DNA of 64,000 nt from Rhodocyclaceae bacterium (GTDB taxonomy: Bacteria > Pseudomonadota > Gammaproteobacteria > Burkholderiales > Rhodocyclaceae). Below are positions 1 to 10,340 of the stretch, piece after piece; within the stretch, counting starts at the first letter, position 1; each line of letters starts with the position of its first letter. Location: assembly GCA_016791115.1 (NCBI GenBank), contig JAEUNL010000073.1:1-64000 (forward strand), read 5' to 3'. The translations under genes were made by a program, and so were the position numbers. The notes under the pieces are model-generated. The model was not told where the DNA came from. It saw only the letters and a program-made list of their open reading frames with translations, and ran no database searches.

Positions 1-1
1 G

Positions 2-1954
2 ATCACGAGCGAGCCGTGGAAGGTGGACATTTACTACGAGAACGACACGCACGTGCGGGGCAAGGACAACACGGGTCACCGGGTGGGGCTGTCGAAATTC
101 CGCAACACGCTGCAGGTCGAAGCGGACAAGAAGCTCAATGCGGGCTGGAGCTTCCACGGCATCCTGCGCGGGACCTGGGACGGGGTCTATCGGCTCAACA
201 AGGACGAATACGGCGAAGATGCCGGCGGGCCGATCACGCTGGAGAGCACCATCAGCCGCGGCGGCGGCATCGTGGCGCAAGTTCCCCATGGCGGGGCCGC
301 CGGTCCGGTGGTCACGCGCGACGTGGCCGCTGGTCCGCCGCTGGGCCTCACCACCAACGCCTTCCTCAACCCGGCGCAGATGCTGGCCATCAACCCCAAC
401 GACGGGCTGCGCGTGCTCGGAGACCGCTGGCACGACACCAAGGGTGGGGTGGCCTTCGGCGTGCCGGTGCGCCCGTGCGACCGCGACAAGCGCGGCTGCC
501 GCGACTTCGGCGGCTACGGCGACCAGTCGCTCACCGGGCTGGAATTCCCGGAATTCAACGACAACCTGGACTTCATCCGCGAAGCCTACGTCAAGAACAC
601 CTTCGACCTGGGCGACAACAAGTCGCTGTTCCTCAAGGTGGGCAAGCAGCAGGTGGTATGGGGCCGCACGGACCTCTTTCGCGTGCTCGACGTGATCAAC
701 CCGGTCGACTACTCGCGCAACAACATCTACGACGAACTCGAAGACATCCGTATCCCGCAGTGGATCGTGCAGGCCGAATACCGCATGGGTGGGTCGGACC
801 TGTTGCAGGAGCGCAACCTGCAGCTGGTGTGGAACTTCGACCAGTTTCGCGCCAACAACCTGGGCCAGTGCGGCAGTCCCAACGTGATCCTCGATGCTGG
901 CTGCTTCTTCCGCGGCATGGTCAACCTGTGGGACAACGGCGGCACGGTGGCCAACTTCGCGCACCTGCCGGCCGGGGCGGCCGCCGCCATCGGGCTGCCG
1001 CCGGACCACTGGCTGGCGACCAACTTCGGGCCGCACCAGATCGGCATCCGTGACGTGAAGCTCCCGAGCTGGGGCCGGGGCATGCAACTGGGCGTGAAAT
1101 ACGAAGGCGTGACCCAGGGCGGACTGGCCTTCTCGCTCAACGCGCTGACCTACCGCTCGCAACTGCCCAGCCTGCGCGCCTTCAACACCGGGGGCGTCAA
1201 CCCGTTCATCGGCGTGGGCGGCAACCCGCCGGGCTTCCCCGGCGTGAGCCACCTGATCGCCTTCGACGTGCACTACCCGCGCGTCAATCTGGTCGGCGGC
1301 TCGATGGACTTCCAGATCGATGCGCTCAAGGCGGCGGTGCGCCTGGAAGGCGCACTGACCGACGGCGAGGAATTCCCCAACACCAGCCGTCCGAAGCTGT
1401 ACTCGAAGAACAAGGTGTTCCGCTCGGTGATCGGCATCGACCGGCCGACCTTCATCCCGTGGATCAACCCGAACCGCACCACGTTGTTCTCGGGCCAGTT
1501 GTTCTACCAGCACATCTTCGACCACGACTACGAGCAGAGCATCTACGGGCCGGTGGGCATCCCCGACTGGAAGGACAACGTGATCGGCACGCTGCTGATC
1601 AAGGCCTTCCTGATGAACGACCGGGTCAGTCCGCAGCTCATTCTGGCGCGCGACTTCCGGGCGCACGCCTGGGTGGCCTCGCCGCAGCTCGAGTGGAGCT
1701 TCACCGACAACCTGAAGCTCACGGTGGGGGCCAACGTCAAGGGCCGCGAAGGCGACAGCCGCTGGAAGTTCGACGACTGTCGGTCGTGCAACCCGTTCCC
1801 GCCGTTTACCACCTACAGCGACGACGGGCAGCCGTTCGCCCCGGGCTCGATCGGCCTGGGCGGGCTCGAGCCGCTGGGCCGCTTCCGCGCCGGTCCCATC
1901 GGCGCAGCCTGGAAGGAAAACCAGGCCTACGTCACGGTCAAGTACAAGTTCTGA
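2..1954 (+). CDS. DUF1302 family outer-membrane-type protein, 5' end outside window
   Basis: The reading frame is open from base 2, before the first possible in-frame start (GTG at 23), so the true start and any signal peptide lie upstream of the window. About 650 residues are visible. They contain many alternating aromatic and charged stretches of beta-barrel type and end in YVTVKYKF, a terminal phenylalanine typical of outer-membrane barrels. The composition and the following DUF1329 gene identify it as a DUF1302 protein. Such pairs recur in proteobacterial clusters for export or uptake of hydrophobic compounds, often next to RND/MMPL transporters; no transporter is visible here, though one may lie upstream. 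Substrate unknown. Confidence 0.8.
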   Translation: MTSEPWKVDIYYENDTHVRGKDNTGHRVGLSKFRNTLQVEADKKLNAGWSFHGILRGTWDGVYRLNKDEYGEDAGGPITLESTISRGGGIVAQVPHGGAAGPVVTRDVAAGPPLGLTTNAFLNPAQMLAINPNDGLRVLGDRWHDTKGGVAFGVPVRPCDRDKRGCRDFGGYGDQSLTGLEFPEFNDNLDFIREAYVKNTFDLGDNKSLFLKVGKQQVVWGRTDLFRVLDVINPVDYSRNNIYDELEDIRIPQWIVQAEYRMGGSDLLQERNLQLVWNFDQFRANNLGQCGSPNVILDAGCFFRGMVNLWDNGGTVANFAHLPAGAAAAIGLPPDHWLATNFGPHQIGIRDVKLPSWGRGMQLGVKYEGVTQGGLAFSLNALTYRSQLPSLRAFNTGGVNPFIGVGGNPPGFPGVSHLIAFDVHYPRVNLVGGSMDFQIDALKAAVRLEGALTDGEEFPNTSRPKLYSKNKVFRSVIGIDRPTFIPWINPNRTTLFSGQLFYQHIFDHDYEQSIYGPVGIPDWKDNVIGTLLIKAFLMNDRVSPQLILARDFRAHAWVASPQLEWSFTDNLKLTVGANVKGREGDSRWKFDDCRSCNPFPPFTTYSDDGQPFAPGSIGLGGLEPLGRFRAGPIGAAWKENQAYVTVKYKF

Positions 1955-2012
1955 TGACATACCACCGCGCGCCGGCAAAGGCCGGCGCGCGGCATCCTGG
2001 AGGAAACGACAA

Positions 2013-3323
2013 ATGAAACAAGGACTGATTCGGGCCATGGTGGTCGCGGTGGCAACCGCTGCCGCGGCCAGCGGCGTGCATGCAGTCAGCGAAGCCGATA
2101 TCGATGCATCGTTCTTCCCCTACAAGAAGGGCTTCCCGAGCTTCGCCGGCCTCACACCGGGCATCACCATCAACAAGGGCAACGTCGAGCGCTTCAAAGA
2201 CATCATCGACAGCGCGACCTACTCGCTGATCTCGAAGGGCGAGATGGAAATCGCGGTCGAGGAGGCGCATTCGGTCAGCCTGCATCCCAACTACATTGCG
2301 GCAACCAAGAAGAATGCCGAACAGGTGAAGCTCGGCGCCAAGCCGGGAACGATCGAGGGTTACGTCGCCGGGCGTCCGTTCCCCTATCAACCGAACAAGA
2401 CCGATCCGCGCGCCGGCGAGAAGCTGGCCTTCAATTACAAGTACAGCCAGATCGTCGGCGACAGCGGGCGCATCTACCCGTTTCCGTGGCTGTACAAGGA
2501 CTATGCGACCGGCAAGGTCGAACGGCAGATCGACTTCGACTTCCACTTTATCAGCCTGAAGCACCGCACGACGCAAGAACCGGTGGCCGACATCACACCC
2601 AACCCGTCCGGCATCTATCGCAACATCTACCTGAAGGTGCTGGGTCCGCAGGATCTGAAGAACACGCAGCTCCTGATCCAGCGCTTCGACGATGACACCA
2701 AGCTCGACGAATCCTATCTCTACCTCGGTTTCCAGCGCCGCGTGCGTCGTCTGGCGACGGGGCAGACGACCGACTCCTTCCTCGGCTCCGACCTGATGAT
2801 CGAGGACTTCGAGGGCTACAACGGCCGCGTGCTCGATGCCGAATGGAAGTACGTCGACACCAAGTCGATGCTGATGCCCGTCTATCGGCATAGCCAGCTC
2901 AAGAACACCGCACCGAAGGATGCGGATGGCTACGGCATGGTGACCTTCCACGGACAGGGCGAGTGCTTCCCGAACATTCCCTGGTCCCTGCGCACGGTAC
3001 ACGTCCTCGAAGCCGTGCCGACGCTGTCGAGCAGCCCGATCGGAAAACGGATCATGTATCTCGACGCGCAGGCCACCGTGTTCCCGATGATCCTGATCTA
3101 CGACAAGAAGGGCGAGTTGTGGAAGCGCTGGCAGGTCGGCTATTCCGATTCGGCCTACCACGCGCCGGTCAACAAGGACGCGGGCATCATGATCTACACG
3201 ACGGCATCGATGCTCGACGTCCAGTCGAAGCACTGCACCGCGCTTGCGCTGAAGATGCAGAGCGAGCCCAAGGCCAATCCCCCTTCGATGTTCAGCGTCC
3301 AGTACCTTCGTGGCGGAGACTGA
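2013..3323 (+). CDS. DUF1329 family exported protein
   Basis: This gene of 436 residues starts 58 bases after the DUF1302 gene, behind the Shine-Dalgarno-like GGAGGAAA, so the two are probably co-transcribed. Residues 1-25 form a signal peptide (basic start, alanine-rich core ending GVHA). The mature part matches the DUF1329 family, which is predicted to be periplasmic or outer-membrane-associated with a LolA/LolB-like lipoprotein-carrier fold. DUF1329 and DUF1302 proteins are almost always encoded together, which suggests they act jointly at the outer membrane. No enzyme motif is visible and the ligand is unknown. A strong terminator follows. Confidence 0.85.
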   Translation: MKQGLIRAMVVAVATAAAASGVHAVSEADIDASFFPYKKGFPSFAGLTPGITINKGNVERFKDIIDSATYSLISKGEMEIAVEEAHSVSLHPNYIAATKKNAEQVKLGAKPGTIEGYVAGRPFPYQPNKTDPRAGEKLAFNYKYSQIVGDSGRIYPFPWLYKDYATGKVERQIDFDFHFISLKHRTTQEPVADITPNPSGIYRNIYLKVLGPQDLKNTQLLIQRFDDDTKLDESYLYLGFQRRVRRLATGQTTDSFLGSDLMIEDFEGYNGRVLDAEWKYVDTKSMLMPVYRHSQLKNTAPKDADGYGMVTFHGQGECFPNIPWSLRTVHVLEAVPTLSSSPIGKRIMYLDAQATVFPMILIYDKKGELWKRWQVGYSDSAYHAPVNKDAGIMIYTTASMLDVQSKHCTALALKMQSEPKANPPSMFSVQYLRGGD

Positions 3324-3391
3324 ACGGAACATCGCATCACCCGACTGGGTCGCGCCAGTCATGTAGAACGCAACGCCACGCATTTCGACTC

Positions 3392-3430
3392 GGGCCACGT
3401 TTCTCCTCCGTAACGTGGCCCTTCTTTTCT
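3392..3430 (+). terminator. Rho-independent terminator of the DUF1302/DUF1329 operon
   Basis: A perfect 10-bp stem (GGGCCACGTT, 3392-3401, with AACGTGGCCC, 3412-3421) around a 10-base loop is followed by the T-rich run TTCTTTTCTT. It lies 68 bases after the DUF1329 stop. Confidence 0.85.
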
Positions 3431-3749
3431 TCGTTGCGCCGTGTCCGCTCCTCGCGGACAAGGACGCGAAGCCAGTCCGTGCACCCGCCATTGCACCGGC
3501 CGGCCGCTTTCCTGGGCACTGTCCTTCGGACACGCTGCGACACAGGGCGCTGCTATGCGCGTCGCCGCGACCTCGCGTCGTGCGGCAGGGCCGGGTTATA
3601 CAGCCCCCCCGGAAAACCGCATGAAATGGACCTCCCAGAGCATGCCGCCCGGCGAACCACTATCCATCTGCCCCTCACGGCAGGCGCTGCCGTCGTCGCC
3701 TATCCACGCGCCCCGCAGGTCGTTGCCATGACACAATGAGCGTAACGGA
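3431..3749. other. Intergenic gap with no recognisable gene
   Basis: These bases separate the terminator from the convergent end of tilS. The short open frames on both strands resemble no protein family and look like high-GC noise. No repeat, tRNA or convincing promoter was seen. Confidence 0.6.
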
Positions 3750-5120
3750 TCAACGACCGGGCTCCCACGCCGGCTCCCATCCCGCCGCGCCCTCACCGCA
3801 CTGGTACGCGACATCGATGCCGATGCATGGCACCCACACGACATCGTCGCCGCACCAGAGCACAGGCAGGCGTTCGCGCTCCCACGGCGGGATGCCGATA
3901 TCCTGGAACCAGTGCTTGAGCGAGCGGCGCGGGCGCCGTGCGTCTGGCTTGATATGTTCGCCGCCCCGACGCGCGGCGAGATGGCAGGTTCGACCGGCGA
4001 TGTGCTCGGCCGCGAAGCCGCTTCCGACGGACTTCCCGAACGACACCCGGCCACCCGGCCAATCCAGATGTGTCTCGCCGGACCAGGGCATGCGCGGGCC
4101 GCCATGCCATCCGGGTTGCGGGCCGGACGCGCACGGGAGCAGGTGCAGTTCGCCGGCGTAGGTGCGCAGCTCGATGGCTTCGAGCGCGAAGGCGAAGTCG
4201 CTGTCGTTCGACACCGTGGCGAGCTGGCGCTGCAACTCATGCAACCTCGCAGCGTCCGGCATGCGTTCCCCGGCTTCGTGCAGCAAGTGGCGCAGCACGT
4301 TGCGCGCGCGCGACGCATCCAGCGTGCGCAGCGCATCGAGCCGCACCCGCCCGGCCGGGGCGCAGGCGGCATGGTCGATGGCGGCCAGTGTGTCGAGCAG
4401 GTGCTGCGCCTCGGCGGCCTGCGCGGCGCTGCGCGCAAACGCGACATCGGCTTGCGGGTAGCGCTGCGCGAGCAGCGGCATCACCGCGCCGCGCAGCCAG
4501 TTGCGCGTATAGCCGGCATCGCGGTTCGATTCGTCCTCGATCCAGTCGAGTGCGTGGCGGGCGAGGTAGGCGTCAATCGTCGCACGCGGCACATCGAGCA
4601 GCGGGCGGACCAATCGCGCGCGACCGCCCGCCGCCGCTCGCTCGACAGGCATGCCGGCCAGACCACGCACACCGGCACCACGCAGCAGGTTGTGCAGCAT
4701 GGTTTCGGCCTGGTCGCCGCGATGATGCGCGAGTGCGACCCAGTCCGCGTCGCGGGCGGCAAGGCTGGCGTGGCGCACACTGCGGGCAGCAGCCTCGATA
4801 CCTTCGCCACTGTCGCGCGCGACGGCCACGCGATCGCAGGAGAACACCACGTCGAGCCGGGCACAGAGGTCGGCGCAGAATGCGGCCCAGGCGTCGGCGT
4901 TGGGACTGAGACCGTGATGGACGTGATGGGCGGAAAGCGCGATGCCGAGTTCGCCACGCAGGGTGACGAGACCGTGCAGCAGGACCACCGAGTCGCGCCC
5001 GCCCGAGAGACCGACCACGACGCGCGTGCCGGGCAGGCCGTGACGCACGCAAGCGGCGCGCAGCGCCGCGATCAAAGCATTGGGAAGATCAGGCGACCTG
5101 CTGTTCCTTGAACTTGCCAT
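3750..5120 (-). CDS. tilS: tRNA(Ile)-lysidine synthetase TilS
   Basis: TilS attaches lysine to C34 of the CAU-anticodon tRNA(Ile) in an ATP-dependent reaction, so that the tRNA reads AUA. The 456-residue protein carries the PP-loop ATP-pyrophosphatase signature SGGRDS at residues 39-44, followed by the N-terminal catalytic domain and the C-terminal TilS domains; the length is typical. The first ATG lies inside the end of accA, giving a 32-base overlap. A TTG near 5075 is a shorter alternative that would remove the overlap but has no clear Shine-Dalgarno. accA-tilS is a common gene order in betaproteobacteria and indicates one operon. Confidence 0.93.
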   Translation of the reverse strand: MASSRNSRSPDLPNALIAALRAACVRHGLPGTRVVVGLSGGRDSVVLLHGLVTLRGELGIALSAHHVHHGLSPNADAWAAFCADLCARLDVVFSCDRVAVARDSGEGIEAAARSVRHASLAARDADWVALAHHRGDQAETMLHNLLRGAGVRGLAGMPVERAAAGGRARLVRPLLDVPRATIDAYLARHALDWIEDESNRDAGYTRNWLRGAVMPLLAQRYPQADVAFARSAAQAAEAQHLLDTLAAIDHAACAPAGRVRLDALRTLDASRARNVLRHLLHEAGERMPDAARLHELQRQLATVSNDSDFAFALEAIELRTYAGELHLLPCASGPQPGWHGGPRMPWSGETHLDWPGGRVSFGKSVGSGFAAEHIAGRTCHLAARRGGEHIKPDARRPRRSLKHWFQDIGIPPWERERLPVLWCGDDVVWVPCIGIDVAYQCGEGAAGWEPAWEPGR

Positions 5121-6057
5121 AGCCCATCAGCCGGTCGAAACGCTTCTCGACCAGATCGCCGGGCGACAGATCGGCGCACTGGCGCAGCGCGTCCTGCAGC
5201 GCGCGCTTGAGGCTTTGCGCGGCGGCGCGATGGTCGCGATGCGCGCCGCCAAGCGGCTCCGACACGATGCGGTCGATCAGGCCAAGCGACTTGAGGCGGC
5301 TGGCGGTGATGCCCATGATCTCGGCCGCCTCGCCCGCCTTGTCGGCGCTCTTCCAGAGGATGGAGGCGCAGCCCTCGGGCGAGATCACAGAATAGGTGGC
5401 GTACTGCATCATGAACACGCTGTCGGCCACCGCGATGGCGAGCGCGCCGCCCGAGCCGCCTTCGCCGATGACGGTGGCGATGATCGGCACCTTCAGCTCG
5501 GCCATCACGTAGAGATTGTGGCCGATGGCCTCCGACTGGCCGCGCTCCTCGGCGTCGATGCCGGGATACGCGCCCGGCGTATCGATGAAGGTGAACACCG
5601 GCATGCCGAACTTCTCGGCCAGGCGCATCAGCCGCAGCGCCTTGCGATAGCCTTCGGGGCGCGGCATGCCGAAGTTGCGAAGGATCTTCTCGCGCGTGTC
5701 GCGGCCCTTCTGGTGGCCGATGACCATGCAAGCCTGCCCGTTGAAACGCGCCATGCCGCCGACGATGGCGTGGTCGTCGGCAAAGGCGCGGTCACCATGC
5801 ATCTCTTCGAAATCGGTAAACATATGCTCGATGTAATCGAGCGTGTAGGGCCGCTGCGGGTGGCGCGCGACCAGCGCGCTCTGCCACGGCGTCAGCTTGG
5901 CGTAGATGTCCTTGGTGAGCGCCTGGCTCTTGGTTTCGAGCCGGGCGATCTCTTCTGAGATGTCGACCGCGGAGTCGTCCTGGACGAAACGCAACTCCTC
6001 GATCTTGGTCTCGAGGTCGGCAATCGGTTGCTCGAAATCCAGAAAAGTCGCTTTCAT
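5089..6057 (-). CDS. accA: Acetyl-CoA carboxylase carboxyltransferase subunit alpha
   Basis: AccA with AccD transfers the carboxyl group from carboxybiotin to acetyl-CoA, giving malonyl-CoA for fatty acid synthesis. The 322 residues are the usual length. They include [10 protein letters not shown] (157-166) and the glycine-rich oxyanion-hole segment [10 protein letters not shown] (198-207) of the crotonase-like carboxyltransferase fold. The gene is the first of an accA-tilS operon and diverges from pyrD across a 103-base gap. A TAAAAT -10-like hexamer is present on the minus strand at 6085-6090, without a good -35. Confidence 0.97.
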   Translation of the reverse strand: MKATFLDFEQPIADLETKIEELRFVQDDSAVDISEEIARLETKSQALTKDIYAKLTPWQSALVARHPQRPYTLDYIEHMFTDFEEMHGDRAFADDHAIVGGMARFNGQACMVIGHQKGRDTREKILRNFGMPRPEGYRKALRLMRLAEKFGMPVFTFIDTPGAYPGIDAEERGQSEAIGHNLYVMAELKVPIIATVIGEGGSGGALAIAVADSVFMMQYATYSVISPEGCASILWKSADKAGEAAEIMGITASRLKSLGLIDRIVSEPLGGAHRDHRAAAQSLKRALQDALRQCADLSPGDLVEKRFDRLMGYGKFKEQQVA

Positions 6058-6160
6058 GCGTGGTCTTCGGGCAGGAAAAGCGGCATTTTAGCCGATCCCG
6101 GGGCCGCACAGTCCCCCGCCACGGCGGGCATCAAACGGCGCCGTCGGGTACACTTCGCCT

Positions 6161-7186
6161 ATGCTCTATCGATTGGCCCGCCCCCTGCTGTTCGCGCTCG
6201 ACGCGGAAACCGCTCACGACCTGACCCTTTCCTCGCTGAAGATGCTGGCCGGCTCGCCGCTGGCGCCGCGCTGCGGCGTCGAACACGGCAACCCGGTGCA
6301 GGTGATGGGCATCCAGTTTCCCAATCGCGTGGGGCTGGCGGCCGGACTGGACAAGAATGCGGCATGCATCGATGGCTTGGCCGGATTCGGCTTTGGATTC
6401 ATCGAAGTCGGCACCGTCACACCGCGCCCGCAGCCGGGCAACCCGCGGCCAAGGTTATTCCGCGTGCCGGAGCATCAGGCGATCATCAACCGCATGGGCT
6501 TCAACAACGGCGGGCTCGACACGCTGATCGCCAACGTGCGCAGCGCGAAATACCAGGGCGTGCTGGGCATCAACATCGGCAAGAATTTCGACACGCCGAT
6601 CGAGCGCGCGGCCGACGACTACGTCACCTGCCTGAACCGCGTCTATCCCTACGCCACCTACGTGACGGTCAACATCAGCTCGCCGAACACCAAGAACCTG
6701 CGCCAGTTGCAGGGCGGCGACGAACTCGACGCGCTGCTCGGCAAGCTGAAGGATGCCCAGGCCAAGCTCGCCGACCGGCACAGCCGCTACACGCCGCTGG
6801 CACTCAAGATCGCGCCGGACCTCGACGAAACGCAGCTCACGGTGATCTGCGACGCACTGCGCTGGCACCGCATCGATGCGGTGATCGCCACCAACACCAC
6901 CATCGCGCGCGACGGCATCGCCGGACATCCGCTGGAACATGAGACCGGCGGCCTCTCGGGCGGGCCGCTTCTGCATCGCTCGACCGAAGTGGTGGCGGAA
7001 CTCGCACGCAAGCTGAAGGGTGAAATCCCGATCATCGGTGTCGGCGGCATCCTCTGCGGCGAAGACGCGCGCGCCAAGCTCGACGCCGGCGCAAGCCTGG
7101 TGCAGATCTACTCGGGCCTGATCTACCGCGGCCCGCAGCTCGTGGCTGACGCGGTGCATGCATGCCGCGACTGGCAGGCCGCCTGA
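6161..7186 (+). CDS. pyrD: Dihydroorotate dehydrogenase (quinone), class 2
   Basis: PyrD oxidises dihydroorotate to orotate with FMN and passes electrons to membrane quinone in pyrimidine synthesis. The 341 residues carry the class 2 membrane-associating N-terminus ([15 protein letters not shown]), the FMN/substrate loop [13 protein letters not shown] (83-95), NRMGFNN (110-116), and NISSPNT, which contains the catalytic serine of class 2 enzymes. Length and motifs match the E. coli-type enzyme. It stands alone between accA and the rnf operon. Confidence 0.97.
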   Translation: MLYRLARPLLFALDAETAHDLTLSSLKMLAGSPLAPRCGVEHGNPVQVMGIQFPNRVGLAAGLDKNAACIDGLAGFGFGFIEVGTVTPRPQPGNPRPRLFRVPEHQAIINRMGFNNGGLDTLIANVRSAKYQGVLGINIGKNFDTPIERAADDYVTCLNRVYPYATYVTVNISSPNTKNLRQLQGGDELDALLGKLKDAQAKLADRHSRYTPLALKIAPDLDETQLTVICDALRWHRIDAVIATNTTIARDGIAGHPLEHETGGLSGGPLLHRSTEVVAELARKLKGEIPIIGVGGILCGEDARAKLDAGASLVQIYSGLIYRGPQLVADAVHACRDWQAA

Positions 7187-7264
7187 GGCCATTCGAACGA
7201 CTGCGGACACGCATCTGCCGCTCATAAATAGCTTCATGTTCAAATGCCTGCGAGGCCCGCAGGG

Positions 7265-7293
7265 TTGAGTGGTGCGGCGCAAAAAGGGATAAT
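7265..7293 (+). promoter_or_regulatory. Predicted sigma-70 promoter of the rnf operon
   Basis: TTGAGT (-35, 7265-7270) and GATAAT (-10, 7288-7293) are separated by exactly 17 bases, with the rnfA ATG 23 bases further on. No other good promoter was seen between pyrD and rnfA. Confidence 0.6.
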
Positions 7294-7316
7294 CTGGTGA
7301 TTCTGCCGTCCACCCA

Positions 7317-7901
7317 ATGACCAGTTACTTCTTTATCATCCTCGGCACGGTCCTCGTCAATAACGTGGTCTTCGTGCGCATCCTCGGCCTGTGCCCGTTC
7401 ATGGGCGTGTCGAAGAAGCTGGAAACGGCCGTCGGCATGGGTGCGGCCACCACCTTCGTGCTCACGCTGGGCTGCGGCGCCAGCTTCATCATCGACCACT
7501 GGCTGTTGTCGCCGTTCGGTCTCGAATACCTGCGCACGCTGGCATTCATCGTCACCATCGCGGCCATCGTTCAGCTCACCGAGCTGGTGATCCAGAAAAC
7601 CAGCCCGGTGCTGCATCAGGTGCTGGGCATCTACCTGCCGCTGATCACGACCAACTGCGCCGTGCTCGGTGTGCCGCTGCTCAACGTGTCGCTCAAGCAC
7701 GGTTTCGTCGAATCGCTGCTCTATGGCGCCGGCTCGGCAGCGGGCTTTTCGCTGGCGCTGGTGCTGTTCGCCGGCATCCGGGAGCGTCTCGACGGCGCCG
7801 ACGTTCCGCTGCCCTTCCGCGGCACCGCGATCGCGATGATCACTGCCGGCCTGATGAGCCTCGCCTTCATGGGTTTCGCTGGGCTCGACAAGTACCACTG
7901 A
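7317..7901 (+). CDS. rnfA: Rnf electron transport complex subunit A
   Basis: RnfA is an integral membrane subunit of the ion-translocating ferredoxin:NAD+ oxidoreductase. The 194-residue protein has about six hydrophobic helices and the family motif [19 protein letters not shown] (residues 14-32), whose cysteine belongs to the membrane iron-sulfur site shared with RnfE. Its stop codon overlaps the rnfB ATG by one base, showing translational coupling. It is the first gene of a complete rnfABCDGE set. Confidence 0.96.
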   Translation: MTSYFFIILGTVLVNNVVFVRILGLCPFMGVSKKLETAVGMGAATTFVLTLGCGASFIIDHWLLSPFGLEYLRTLAFIVTIAAIVQLTELVIQKTSPVLHQVLGIYLPLITTNCAVLGVPLLNVSLKHGFVESLLYGAGSAAGFSLALVLFAGIRERLDGADVPLPFRGTAIAMITAGLMSLAFMGFAGLDKYH

Positions 7902-8467
7902 TGCTGTCCGCACTCCTGATCATGGCGCTCGGCGCCGTCGTGCTGGGCGCCGCGCTCGGCTGGGCCTCGATCAAGTTCAAGGTCGAGGGCGACCCGCTGG
8001 TCGACAAGGTCGACGCCATCCTGCCGCAGACGCAGTGCGGGCAGTGCGGCTTTCCCGGCTGCCGACCCTATGCCACGGCCATCGCCAAGGGCGAAGCCGA
8101 CATCAACCAGTGCCCACCAGGTGGCGAGGAAGGCATCCGCAAGCTGGCCGACCTGCTCGGGCGCGAGTTCAAGCCGCTCAATGCCGAGCACGGCGTCGAG
8201 AAGCCGAAATCGGTGGCAATCATCGACGAGGCCACCTGCATCGGCTGCACGCTGTGCATCCAGGCCTGCCCGGTGGACGCCATCGTCGGCGCGGCCAAGC
8301 AGATGCACACCATCGTCGCACCGCTGTGCACGGGCTGCGAGCTGTGCCTCCCGCCCTGCCCCGTGAATTGCATCACCATGCAGCCGATCGGCGAGACAGT
8401 CGAGACCTGGAAGTGGAAGTATCCGGTGATCGAGATCAAACCGGCGGAGGACAAGAAGGCTGCCTGA
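7901..8467 (+). CDS. rnfB: Rnf electron transport complex subunit B, Fe-S protein
   Basis: RnfB takes electrons from ferredoxin and passes them into the complex. Of 188 residues, the first ~25 form a membrane anchor. A [4Fe-4S] motif follows (CGQCGFPGC, with the fourth cysteine at NQCPPGG), then two ferredoxin-type clusters, [12 protein letters not shown] and [12 protein letters not shown]. The start is the ATG overlapping the rnfA stop, which puts the anchor right at the N-terminus as in the family; the frame extends upstream but only as an rnfA shadow. Confidence 0.96.
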   Translation: MLSALLIMALGAVVLGAALGWASIKFKVEGDPLVDKVDAILPQTQCGQCGFPGCRPYATAIAKGEADINQCPPGGEEGIRKLADLLGREFKPLNAEHGVEKPKSVAIIDEATCIGCTLCIQACPVDAIVGAAKQMHTIVAPLCTGCELCLPPCPVNCITMQPIGETVETWKWKYPVIEIKPAEDKKAA

Positions 8468-8482
8468 GCGGCCCCGTCACCC

Positions 8483-10267
8483 ATGATGCGAGAACTCTTC
8501 AATTTCCACGGGGGCGTCAAGCCGGAAACCAACAAGGCGCAATCGACGCGCGAGCCGATCGTCGTCGCGCCGCTGCCGCCGCACCTGGTGGTGCCGCTGC
8601 ACCAAAGCATCGGCGGCACACCGCACCCGCTCGTGCAGGCAGGCGAGCGCGTACTCAAGGGCCAGCGCATCGGCGCTGCCGACGGCAACGTCTCCGCAGC
8701 GGTCCACGCGCCGACCTCGGGCAAGATCGTCGCAGTCGAGCCGCGCGTGATGGCGCACACTTCCGGACTCGCCATGCTGTCGGTGGTAATCGAGCCCGAC
8801 GGCGAAGAAGCCTGGATGCCGCTGTATCCGTCGAACTACCGCAGCATGCAGCCCGACGAGATCCGCGACACGCTGCGCGACGCGGGTGTTGTCGGGCTCG
8901 GCGGCGCGGTATTCCCGAGTCACCTCAAGCTCAAGGGCGCCAGGGACAAGCGCATGACGCTCATCCTCAACGGTGCCGAGTGCGAGCCCTACATCACTTG
9001 CGACGACATGCTGATGCGCGAGCGCGCGCAGGACATCCTGCGCGGCGCGCAGATCATGCGCCACATGCTGGGCGCGCAAGACGTGCTGATCGGCATCGAG
9101 GACAACAAGCCCGAGGCGGCGCAAGCGATGCGCGAAGCGGCGAGGGCACTCGGCGAACGGATGGATGTCGTCGTGGTGCCGACGCGCTACCCGGCCGGCG
9201 GCGCCAAGCAGCTCATCCGCGTGCTCACCGGCATCGAAGTGCCGCACGGATCGCGCAGCACCGACTACGGCGTGCAATGCTTCAACGTCGGCACCGCCTA
9301 CGCAATCCACGAGACGCTCAACCTCGGCCGCCCGCTGATATCGCGCATCGTCACGGTCAGCGGCAACGTCGAGCGCCCGCGCAACTACGAGGTACTGTTC
9401 GGCACGCCGATGTCGCACCTGGTGAAGCTCGCGGGCGGCCGGCCCGACACCGACCGCACCATCATGGGCGGCCCGATGATGGGCTACCTGATGCCCAACC
9501 CGGACGTGCCGGTGGTCAAGGCGACCAACTGCGTCATCGCCGGCTCCAGGGCGATGTTTCCGCCGCCGCCGCCGGAGATGCCCTGCATCCGCTGCACCGC
9601 CTGCGTGGACGTCTGTCCGGCCGATCTCCAGCCGCACGAGATGTACTGGTTCGCACGCGCGAAGAATTTCGGCAAGGCGCAGGAATACCACCTGTTCGAC
9701 TGCATCGAATGCGGTTGCTGTGCCTACGTCTGCCCGTCCCACATTCCTCTGGTCGACTACTACCGCTTCGCCAAGACCGAGATCTGGGCACGCGAACGGG
9801 ACAAGGCAGCGGCCGATTCGGCGCGCGAACGCTTCGAGTTCCGGACCTTCCGCGAAGAACGCGAGAAGGAGGAAAAGGCCGCCAAGCTCGCCGCCAAGAC
9901 CGCAGCCGGGCGCCAGACTGCCGAAAAGAAGGCCGTCCCCGCGGCGGCGCCCGCAGGCGATGCGCTGCAGGCCGCCGCCGCCGCGGCGCAGGCGGAAGGC
10001 ACGGTCGCTACACCATCGGCACCGCCGCAGCCCGCCACGGCGGACCTTTCAGCCCCGGTTGCGGCCGAAACTGCGCCGGCCGCCGACCCGAAGAAGGCCC
10101 TGATCGAGGCCGCCATCGAGCGTGCGCGCAAGCAGCGCGAAGCCGTATCGCCGAAGAATACGGACAATCTGTCCGATGCAAAGCGGGCCGAAATCGCCGA
10201 GATCGAGGCACGCCGCGCGAAGATCCGCGAGATGGCCAAGACCCACGACGAGGACGGTGCATCGTGA
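8483..10267 (+). CDS. rnfC: Rnf electron transport complex subunit C
   Basis: RnfC is the peripheral FMN/NADH-binding subunit, where electrons exchange with NAD. The 594-residue protein has the N-terminal biotinyl-like domain, the glycine-rich nucleotide-binding central domain (GLGGAVFPSHLK), and two [4Fe-4S] motifs, CIRCTACVDVCP and CIECGCCAYVCP. From about residue 440 a lysine/alanine-rich, probably coiled and disordered tail follows, a feature of proteobacterial RnfC; it is shorter than in E. coli RsxC. The gene begins 15 bases after rnfB. Confidence 0.96.
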   Translation: MMRELFNFHGGVKPETNKAQSTREPIVVAPLPPHLVVPLHQSIGGTPHPLVQAGERVLKGQRIGAADGNVSAAVHAPTSGKIVAVEPRVMAHTSGLAMLSVVIEPDGEEAWMPLYPSNYRSMQPDEIRDTLRDAGVVGLGGAVFPSHLKLKGARDKRMTLILNGAECEPYITCDDMLMRERAQDILRGAQIMRHMLGAQDVLIGIEDNKPEAAQAMREAARALGERMDVVVVPTRYPAGGAKQLIRVLTGIEVPHGSRSTDYGVQCFNVGTAYAIHETLNLGRPLISRIVTVSGNVERPRNYEVLFGTPMSHLVKLAGGRPDTDRTIMGGPMMGYLMPNPDVPVVKATNCVIAGSRAMFPPPPPEMPCIRCTACVDVCPADLQPHEMYWFARAKNFGKAQEYHLFDCIECGCCAYVCPSHIPLVDYYRFAKTEIWARERDKAAADSARERFEFRTFREEREKEEKAAKLAAKTAAGRQTAEKKAVPAAAPAGDALQAAAAAAQAEGTVATPSAPPQPATADLSAPVAAETAPAADPKKALIEAAIERARKQREAVSPKNTDNLSDAKRAEIAEIEARRAKIREMAKTHDEDGAS

Positions 10268-10340
10268 CCCGAACCGCAACCCGATTCGTGACACCATGCC
10301 CGGCTCGCACACGCTTGCGACGGTTGCGCCGCGCGCCGTC

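Noticed and set aside
23-25. GTG as the start of the DUF1302 gene
   Set aside because: The frame is open upstream to the window edge and no signal peptide follows the GTG, so the gene is simply truncated by the window.
1938-3533. 531-codon minus-strand frame opposite the DUF1329 gene
   Set aside because: The plus strand encodes a clear DUF1329 protein with signal peptide and terminator. The antisense frame has no domain or ribosome site.
3912-5111. 399-codon plus-strand frame opposite tilS
   Set aside because: Antisense shadow of tilS, with no recognisable protein features.
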